This document shows positions 20,300-35,973 of a stretch of DNA of 64,000 bases, piece after piece. The translations under genes were made by a program, and so were the position numbers. The stretch's first letter is position 1; each line of letters opens with the position of its first letter. The notes under the pieces are model-generated. The model worked only from the letters and a program-made list of their open reading frames with translations. It did not search any database and was not told the origin of the DNA. Source of the stretch: Olegusella massiliensis (lineage in GTDB: Bacteria; Actinomycetota; Coriobacteriia; Coriobacteriales; Atopobiaceae); assembly GCF_900078545.1 (NCBI RefSeq), contig NZ_FLLS01000002.1:992001-1056000 (forward strand), read 5' to 3'.

Positions 20300-21709
20300 A
20301 TGCCCGTCATTAGGTTTGCTCCCTCCGGTTGGCAGGGGCGCTTTGACGGAGACTTTAGCGAAGCCAATGTCACGCGTATTGCTGGAGCTATTGGTGCAAT
20401 TTGGTCTCAGCGCTATGGTGATGCTCGTGTGTATGTGGGCTACGACAGGCGCTACCACGCCGAATCATTTGCATTGCTTATAGGCAAAACGCTTGCGGCT
20501 TTTGGTCTACAGCCGCAGGTGTCACTTGGTGCCTGCCCTTTGCCAGCAGTTGAATGGGCTGCGGCAAACGATAGTCATGCTGCGGGTGCGCTCATGGTTA
20601 CGGCTTCTGAGAGTCCGTGTGAGTATGGTGGCATTATTGCGCGTGGTAAAGACGGCGGTCCTGTAACCTCTGCATTTGCGCATGAGGTTGAGAGATGTGT
20701 GTTGGCAAATCCTCTTCCCACCTATGGTGAGGTCGAACGAGCCAATCTAGTAAAACCTTATCTCGATAATCTTTTGTCCTACTTTGATGCCGATCTGATC
20801 CGCTCGGCGCAGTTAAGGATAGTGCTTGATCCCATGTATGGTGCGGTGTCTGGGGTTTTGTACAATGCGCTTGAGACGATGGGCTGTTCGGTTACCGAAA
20901 TTCATGGGGACCGACGTGAAGATTTTGATGGCTTGCACCCCAAGCCTGTAGAGCCTTGGGTAGATGAGTGTGAGCAGTTGGTCATTTGCCAGCACGCGGA
21001 CGTGGGTCTTGTGCTTGATGGTGATGGCGATCGTGCCGCGCTTATTGATGAAAAGGGAAGACTGGTTGTTGCACACAATCTTGCTCCCTTAATTCTGGGC
21101 TATCTCGTCGAACATTACGGATTACGTGGCCGTGTGGTTACCACGTTGGCGAGTTCTATGCGTATTGTTTCACAAGCAAAACGCCTTGGTTTAGAAGTGA
21201 CTCAGGTGCCCGTAGGCTTTGATCGCCTCTATGCTGAAGTACGCCAGGGTGATGTTGTAATGGCTGCAGAGGAATACGGTGGCATCTGCGTACCAATACA
21301 TCTGTATGAGCGAGATGGACTTTTGAGTTGCCTTTTGGTGTTGGAGCTCTTAGCACAAGAAGGGCGTCCGTTGTCCGAACTTGTAGACGAACTTTCAGAG
21401 CGCTTGGGTTCAATGTCATATATACGGCGTGATTTACGCCTGGATTCTGCTGCATCCCAAACGCTGCGCAATCTGCTTCCGGGACTCAATCCGCCGACTC
21501 TGGCGGGAATGGAGCCTGTATCAATCAATCATGCCGAAGGGTTGCGCGTGCAATTCAAAAACGGCTCGTGGGCGATGTTACGCCCATCTCGATCGGGCTC
21601 TCACGTGCGCATTTATGCCGAAGCGGCAAATGCTGAAGCCCGCGATGCGCTTATTGAAGCTATGTCGCAGCTTGCAAAGCATCCTCACATATGGAGAAAC
21701 CATGGATAG
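20300..21709 (+). CDS. phosphohexomutase (phosphoglucomutase/phosphomannomutase family), atypical active-site loops
   Basis: A 469-residue alpha-D-phosphohexomutase. The phosphoserine loop is TASESP with Ser103 (usually TASHNP), the metal-binding loop is the standard DGDGDR at 240-245, but the sugar-binding loop reads AAEEYGG instead of GE(E/M)SGH. Substrate preference is therefore hard to predict; next to galU, interconversion of glucose phosphates is the best guess. The final seven codons and stop (21689-21709) belong to the left end of the long rRNA repeat and recur at 27248. No terminator separates it from the first rRNA leader. Confidence 0.85.
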   Translation: MPVIRFAPSGWQGRFDGDFSEANVTRIAGAIGAIWSQRYGDARVYVGYDRRYHAESFALLIGKTLAAFGLQPQVSLGACPLPAVEWAAANDSHAAGALMVTASESPCEYGGIIARGKDGGPVTSAFAHEVERCVLANPLPTYGEVERANLVKPYLDNLLSYFDADLIRSAQLRIVLDPMYGAVSGVLYNALETMGCSVTEIHGDRREDFDGLHPKPVEPWVDECEQLVICQHADVGLVLDGDGDRAALIDEKGRLVVAHNLAPLILGYLVEHYGLRGRVVTTLASSMRIVSQAKRLGLEVTQVPVGFDRLYAEVRQGDVVMAAEEYGGICVPIHLYERDGLLSCLLVLELLAQEGRPLSELVDELSERLGSMSYIRRDLRLDSAASQTLRNLLPGLNPPTLAGMEPVSINHAEGLRVQFKNGSWAMLRPSRSGSHVRIYAEAANAEARDALIEAMSQLAKHPHIWRNHG

Positions 21710-21953
21710 TCACCTACAACCCTCGCAAAGTAGAGCCGGGGTGCGTATAGTGATTCCTCGCGTTGCAACACACAAGCAACGCAGCGAACCTTGAAAACCG
21801 GATACTGCGATTGATGAAATCGATGAGAGACAGACGAAATGAAAGTCATTTCGGAGAGTGTGTACCACAATTTCGTATAACACAAACCGATCAATTTCAT
21901 TGAATCCGAGATCAGCGTGATTTCGGGGACGGACCGACTCAAACAGTAGATTC

Positions 21954-21976
21954 GCTACTTATATAAGTAGCTTTTT
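21954..21976 (+). promoter_or_regulatory. terminator-like hairpin directly before 16S, copy 1
   Basis: The 18-bp perfect palindrome GCTACTTATATAAGTAGC is followed by five T residues at the 5' edge of 16S. Such a structure would need antitermination or serves in processing. The leader (21710-21976) also holds the hairpin CGAAATGA-AAG-TCATTTCG at 21835-21853. I find no convincing -35/-10 pair in the leader. Confidence 0.5.
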
Positions 21977-23488
<1,512 letters not shown>

Positions 23489-23728
23489 CTAGGGAGATAC
23501 GCTTTCTAGGAAGCATCATTTACTTTGTACTTCTATGGGCGGCCCGTCCTTAATCAGTTTGTTTCTCATTGCACCATCTCGGTGCGCAGTGTCCGGTCTC
23601 GAGGGTTCGCCCTCGCCGTACCTTGAGAGCCGCATAGCGTGATGTAGATTGAAATCTACATTCTCCTTAATTTAATAAGATCGCATCAAGAAGATGTGCA
23701 AATCATCGTTATGTGATACCAACCATCG
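23489..23728 (+). other. 16S-23S spacer, copy 1, no tRNA
   Basis: About 240 bp without any tRNA-like cloverleaf; it holds short hairpins such as CTCGAGGGTTCGCCCTCG and a TGTAGATT/AATCTACA pair, which probably form processing stems. The same spacer occurs at 29048-29287. Confidence 0.75.
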
Positions 23729-26659
<2,931 letters not shown>

Positions 26660-26761
26660 TATTTGTGTTGGGCACATCTTCTTATGCATCTTGTTAATGG
26701 AGAATCACGCTGTGCGGCCCTGAGGGCACGGCTGAGGTCGTACCTGATGGAACGCCTCTAG

Positions 26762-26881
26762 TTGGTCAGCGACCATAGCAGGGGAGGCACACCTGGTCCC
26801 ATTCCGAACCCAGAAGTTAAGCCCCCGAGCGCCGATGGTACTGCGGAGTAGTCCGTGGGAGAGCAGGTCATCGCTGACCAA
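26762..26881 (+). rRNA. 5S ribosomal RNA, copy 1
   Basis: About 120 bases closed by the terminal stem TTGGTCAGCGA/TCGCTGACCAA, with the 5S hallmark TCCCATTCCGAACCCAGAAG. Ends are approximate. Confidence 0.95.
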
Positions 26882-26907
26882 CTAGGGGCGCTTTGTTTTG
26901 CGCAGAG

Positions 26908-26938
26908 AAAGGACTTCCTTTTGTGGAAGTCCTTTTTT
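26908..26938 (+). terminator. rRNA operon terminator, copy 1
   Basis: Perfect 11-bp stem AAAGGACTTCC/GGAAGTCCTTT with a six-T tract, 27 bases after 5S. Confidence 0.9.
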
Positions 26939-26993
26939 GTTATGTGGATATCTTCTTGCACAGTAAGTCTCAAAGAGGGCTGTGGGGTTAGGA

Positions 26994-27247
26994 CGAAGGA
27001 TTAACAGGAGACTGCTTTTGCAGTATCCAAATATGAATACTTTTTGTGGAAAGAAAATTCTTTGTAAACGCGCAGAGATTGTGTAGGCATTCAGTTGCTC
27101 GATGTGCTTTTTTGCAAAAGAACGCGTTAGTTGCCGTCTGCTCTTTAAAAATGACCGTTTACCTGCATATATTTGCCTAGTCGGACTTTATCACGTAAAA
27201 TATAACATCCAAGGAATCACAATCTATCTCTCTATCCTGGTCTCCAT
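26994..27247 (+). promoter_or_regulatory. unique 254-bp spacer between the two rRNA operons, with promoter and boxA candidates
   Basis: The only DNA between the two repeat units that is not repeated. TTGCCT (27173-27178) and TAAAAT (27196-27201) with a 17-bp spacer form a fair sigma-70-type promoter pointing into the second operon. TGCTCTTTAAAA at 27139-27150 matches the boxA antitermination consensus at 11 of 12 bases, but it lies before this promoter, so it would need an upstream start. The spacer ends in an imperfect inverted repeat centred on the repeat junction (27235-27265). Confidence 0.5.
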
Positions 27248-27512
27248 ATATGGAGAAACCATGGATAGTCACCTACAACCCTCGCAAAGTAGAGCCGGGG
27301 TGCGTATAGTGATTCCTCGCGTTGCAACACACAAGCAACGCAGCGAACCTTGAAAACCGGATACTGCGATTGATGAAATCGATGAGAGACAGACGAAATG
27401 AAAGTCATTTCGGAGAGTGTGTACCACAATTTCGTATAACACAAACCGATCAATTTCATTGAATCCGAGATCAGCGTGATTTCGGGGACGGACCGACTCA
27501 AACAGTAGATTC

Positions 27513-27535
27513 GCTACTTATATAAGTAGCTTTTT
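27513..27535 (+). promoter_or_regulatory. terminator-like hairpin directly before 16S, copy 2
   Basis: Same 18-bp palindrome and T5 tract as at 21954-21976. Confidence 0.5.
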
Positions 27536-29047
<1,512 letters not shown>

Positions 29048-29287
29048 CTAGGGAGATACGCTTTCTAGGAAGCATCATTTACTTTGTACTTCTATGGGCG
29101 GCCCGTCCTTAATCAGTTTGTTTCTCATTGCACCATCTCGGTGCGCAGTGTCCGGTCTCGAGGGTTCGCCCTCGCCGTACCTTGAGAGCCGCATAGCGTG
29201 ATGTAGATTGAAATCTACATTCTCCTTAATTTAATAAGATCGCATCAAGAAGATGTGCAAATCATCGTTATGTGATACCAACCATCG

Positions 29288-32218
<2,931 letters not shown>

Positions 32219-32320
32219 TATTTGTGTTGGGCACATCTTCTTATGCATCTTGTTAATGGAGAATCACGCTGTGCGGCCCTGAGGGCACGGCTGAGGTCGT
32301 ACCTGATGGAACGCCTCTAG

Positions 32321-32440
32321 TTGGTCAGCGACCATAGCAGGGGAGGCACACCTGGTCCCATTCCGAACCCAGAAGTTAAGCCCCCGAGCGCCGATGGTAC
32401 TGCGGAGTAGTCCGTGGGAGAGCAGGTCATCGCTGACCAA
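32321..32440 (+). rRNA. 5S ribosomal RNA, copy 2
   Basis: Identical to copy 1 by eye; same closing stem. Ends approximate. Confidence 0.95.
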
Positions 32441-32466
32441 CTAGGGGCGCTTTGTTTTGCGCAGAG

Positions 32467-32497
32467 AAAGGACTTCCTTTTGTGGAAGTCCTTTTTT
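32467..32497 (+). terminator. rRNA operon terminator, copy 2
   Basis: Same 11-bp stem and T6 as copy 1, 27 bases after 5S. Confidence 0.9.
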
Positions 32498-32696
32498 GTT
32501 ATGTGGATATCTTCTTGCACAGTAAGTCTCAAAGAGGGCTGTGGGGTTAGGATTGTTTGCTATATGCTTGGCGCAAATTTGGCAGCAGACTGATACAAGC
32601 TTGGCAGGATTGTGGATATCCCTTGAACTTTTGCATCTTATGCATTTAAAGTGACCTCTTATGCAGTGCGAGAATTTGGCAAGCAACTTCTTCAGG

Positions 32697-32724
32697 AACA
32701 ATCAAACTTCCGGATCTGATTGTT
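32697..32724 (+). promoter_or_regulatory. inverted repeat just upstream of the large regulator gene
   Basis: AACAATCA and TGATTGTT form a perfect 8-bp inverted repeat with a 12-base loop, ending 18 bases before the ATG and close to its AAGGAG. It could be an operator or an mRNA hairpin that masks the ribosome binding site. Confidence 0.45.
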
Positions 32725-32742
32725 TGGTAGAAGGAGAAGCCT

Positions 32743-35700
32743 ATGGATGCACATGGTGTTAGCTCGAGTCTTGCTGTGGCTGAGGACGTTGTTGAGCCTG
32801 CGGAGGGTAGCCCTCTCTTGCCTCCCATGGCCCCACCAGAGCTATGCCGATGCGATATCGTACTTGTAGTGGGTGAGCCGGGACTTATGAAAACTCTGCT
32901 TGCAAAGCGTCTGCTTCAGAGTCGATCTTTAGATGCTCCGCAACCATTACTCACCTTTCTCAAGGCCAATTCTCATGAACTTGCCAAGAGACTTGAGGAT
33001 ACGCTCTGCAAGGCCAGAGCCGTGGCCCGCAAGCAGAAAGATCAGCTGGTCTGCGTACTTTTTGATGATTTTCCTGCCCTTGACGAAGAGACAATTGATA
33101 AGGCTACAGAGCTTATACGAGCTGCTGCGGTAGAGGGCGTCACCATACTGATAACACTTTGTCCAGAAGCGGAGCAGCTCTGTGAGGAGCTTCCAGAGGC
33201 GTATGTGCTTGCTGGTCGTGAATTGCTTTATCGCATGCCGCTACAACCCAGTGATTTAGCGCGGCGAGCTTGGAGTATGACCAATGGCATCCCATTGCTG
33301 GCACGCGCTCTTACACATGAGGTAGATCCGCATGCTCCACGTTATCTCGAATCGCTTCAACGTGTCGTAATCATGTCCTTGCGCAACGGCATACCTCTAT
33401 CAGAGCTGAGAATTCGCTATGCGATGATGCTGCTTGGTTCAGGTAACTTTGAGCAGCTGCGTCAAATACTTCCAACGACTGATGATGAAACTCTTGCATG
33501 GATGCAGGCGGAAGCCTTTTTCTTTCAAGTCAATGTTTATACAGGTTCATTTTGTTGTGCGGGAATTGACGATATTTCGCTTTTCCGGCTTTGTTTTCCG
33601 AGTCTAAGACAATATGCAGGACTTTATGCTGATATCGTTGAGCAGGCCTTTAGCGTGTTGTGTCGAAGTCATAACTTTGTCCGTGCTGGAATTTGCGGCG
33701 CTTTGCTTCCCACAACAGATAGCCGCAGTAAGCTGCTGATGCCATGGGGAGTTGAACTTTGTGCAGCAGGAGCGTTGGGTATTATCAAAGACTGTCTTGC
33801 GGCAGCCCGGCAACTTTTTATGAAAGAGGAAGTAGGCTACCTAGAGAGCGCTGCTGCATATGCTTTGATTGAACAAAAGCAGATGGTAGCTCGCCAAGCC
33901 TTTGCGGCAGTAGTAGACCAACAAAAAACAAGGGGAGCAAAACTACAGTTTCGTGGTAATTCAGCGCTGCTGTTACGTATGCTTGCGCAGGGTCGTAGCC
34001 TTGCTATGGGAGATAAGCTTGTAGGCATACATGACAAAGCAGCAAAAGTATATCCAGAGTTGTTGTTGCATCTAGAGCTGAGGCAGCTCCTTTTTGAGGG
34101 GCAGTTTCATCGAGTTCTTGAGCGCTTTACCGAAGAGTCGCCGTGGTCACATGGCAAGAGTCTTGCTGAACTGTTGCTAATCAATGATTTGGTGCTTGCG
34201 ACTGCGTTTGGCGGTGAGACCGTAGGAGACGAGCTCAACGCGCTGCTTGTCAAGGCAGAACAGGCACTAATTCATAGCAGATCCCAACGCTTGATGGACT
34301 ACCAACTTGCGGTAAGCGAGCTGGTGGCGATTGCGGGCGGCTCTTGTAGCTCAGGTTTTTTAGAGCGTGCGGCAGCACGAGCGGAAAGTATGGGCGACCG
34401 CATGTTACGAGCGGTTTTTTCTCTGGCATTGGCACTTAGTGAGTTGAGAAATGGCAATCTATCAAGCGCACATGTAAGAGCGCAGCGCGCGGTTGATTTG
34501 GCAGCGCCCTGTGAGTTTGACTATATAGATAGCTGCGCGCGACTGGTTGAGGCTGTTATTGCGGCGCTCGCAGGAGATGCGGGACCACTGCGTCGCATGG
34601 CAGAAACGAAAAAAGAGAAAAGCATTCCTCAAGATCTCGCAAGACTATTACTTTCGTTTGGTGCTGACGTTATAGCGGATGGCAATTTTCACATTGAGTC
34701 TGCTCGTCCAGAGAATAAAAAGACACAGCGGATTGAGTTCCAGGTGCTTAGTTGGCACAAATTGCAAAACGATGCGTTGTGGCTCGTCGGTTGGCTGATT
34801 AACGATTGTGCAGAGATTTCCCAACTTTGTAGACTCAAGATGCCGAAGCACTGGATTGCGGCACTGCTGCCACACTCAGCGTCTACTCAAAAAATGACTT
34901 CCGTTACAACTGCCCGTCATAGTAGTTCTCCTGCCCAGACAGATAGTCCCCACCTATCACAGCACTCGCACGCTACTGAGCAGCCACACTATCACGTCGT
35001 TATCAATCTATTGGGTGGGCTCTCGGTAAGCGTTGATGGTCATCCCATTGAGATGCGAAAATTTAATCGGCGTCAGTCAAAGGTGTTGCTTGCTTTACTT
35101 GCGGCAAAAGAGAATCACCGTATGCGTCGTGTAGAACTGGCAAATCAAATTTGGCCTGACGCAACTTTAGAGCTGGGCATGCAAAGGCTTTACGAGGCGA
35201 TATCTGGCGCGCGCAAGGCAATGGAGTCGCGTTATCGCGGTTTTGAACCCTTTTTGACAAATAAGGCGGATGGCACCGTAGCACTTAACCCTGAAGTAGT
35301 TGTTTGTGACGTTGATTGCTTTGTAGAAGCAGTGCATAGTTGTGCGGTCAATGATGGGATTGCAGATGAAGTAATCAATGCAGCCTGCGAGGTACGTGAC
35401 CTTTATCTAGGCGATATGGATGTGACGACCATAAATCCTGAGCCATGGATTAGCTTGCGAGCAGAAAATCTTCGTTCAATGTTTGTTGCCGCAATGGTTA
35501 CCGGTTCTCGCACAGCACTTCTCCAGGGAAAAGTGCAACTTGCCATACAGTTTGCGCGTAGCGCTGTCTCGGTGCAGTGTAACCGTGAAGATGTGGTTAC
35601 GGTGCTTATTGAAGCTCTTGTGGCAGCGGGTCGTCCGGGAGATGCGCGCGATGCTTATCTGCGTTTCTGCAGCAGGGTTGTTGGCTCAAAAGGACTGCCA

Positions 35701-35799
35701 CCTTCTCGTGAACTCAGGCGACTTGTTGCCGATCTTATACCAGAGCCTAAGCAGTCCTCCCACAGTCATATTGCGCGTGAAGATGTCATAGGAGCATGA
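32743..35799 (+). CDS. large regulator: NTPase-like N-terminus with C-terminal SARP/BTAD-type DNA-binding region
   Basis: A 1018-residue protein. Near residues 45-52 it has GEPGLMKT, a Walker A-like loop in which the glycine before the lysine is replaced by Met, and then a good Walker B (LVCVLFDDFPALDEE), as in STAND/MalT-type signal NTPases. The middle is helical and probably repeat-rich. From about residue 760, LLGGLSVSVDGHPIEMRKFNRRQSKVLLALLAA marks an OmpR-like winged helix of the SARP kind, followed by a BTAD-like helical domain to the C-terminus. In classical SARPs the DNA-binding domain is N-terminal, so the order is inverted. The ATG follows AAGGAG. The target genes are unknown; its neighbour upstream is the second rRNA operon. 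Confidence 0.75.
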   Translation: MDAHGVSSSLAVAEDVVEPAEGSPLLPPMAPPELCRCDIVLVVGEPGLMKTLLAKRLLQSRSLDAPQPLLTFLKANSHELAKRLEDTLCKARAVARKQKDQLVCVLFDDFPALDEETIDKATELIRAAAVEGVTILITLCPEAEQLCEELPEAYVLAGRELLYRMPLQPSDLARRAWSMTNGIPLLARALTHEVDPHAPRYLESLQRVVIMSLRNGIPLSELRIRYAMMLLGSGNFEQLRQILPTTDDETLAWMQAEAFFFQVNVYTGSFCCAGIDDISLFRLCFPSLRQYAGLYADIVEQAFSVLCRSHNFVRAGICGALLPTTDSRSKLLMPWGVELCAAGALGIIKDCLAAARQLFMKEEVGYLESAAAYALIEQKQMVARQAFAAVVDQQKTRGAKLQFRGNSALLLRMLAQGRSLAMGDKLVGIHDKAAKVYPELLLHLELRQLLFEGQFHRVLERFTEESPWSHGKSLAELLLINDLVLATAFGGETVGDELNALLVKAEQALIHSRSQRLMDYQLAVSELVAIAGGSCSSGFLERAAARAESMGDRMLRAVFSLALALSELRNGNLSSAHVRAQRAVDLAAPCEFDYIDSCARLVEAVIAALAGDAGPLRRMAETKKEKSIPQDLARLLLSFGADVIADGNFHIESARPENKKTQRIEFQVLSWHKLQNDALWLVGWLINDCAEISQLCRLKMPKHWIAALLPHSASTQKMTSVTTARHSSSPAQTDSPHLSQHSHATEQPHYHVVINLLGGLSVSVDGHPIEMRKFNRRQSKVLLALLAAKENHRMRRVELANQIWPDATLELGMQRLYEAISGARKAMESRYRGFEPFLTNKADGTVALNPEVVVCDVDCFVEAVHSCAVNDGIADEVINAACEVRDLYLGDMDVTTINPEPWISLRAENLRSMFVAAMVTGSRTALLQGKVQLAIQFARSAVSVQCNREDVVTVLIEALVAAGRPGDARDAYLRFCSRVVGSKGLPPSRELRRLVADLIPEPKQSSHSHIAREDVIGA

Positions 35800-35973
35800 T
35801 GTGAAACACAAAATAGCCAAATTAGCGTCAAAAGAACGAAGAAATTGCGTGATGTAAACGCTTATTTGATGGGAACGCGCGTTGTGGCTCGCATAGACGT
35901 CCAAGACGCGATACCTTAGTGCTCGTTTGAGAAATTGGATGACCCTAGGGTCTCGGGCTTACGAAAGGCGCGT

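Noticed and set aside
27102-27353. 83-codon frame across the rRNA spacer and repeat start
   Set aside because: No ribosome binding site; its C-terminal half is the out-of-frame tail of the phosphohexomutase gene and rRNA leader.
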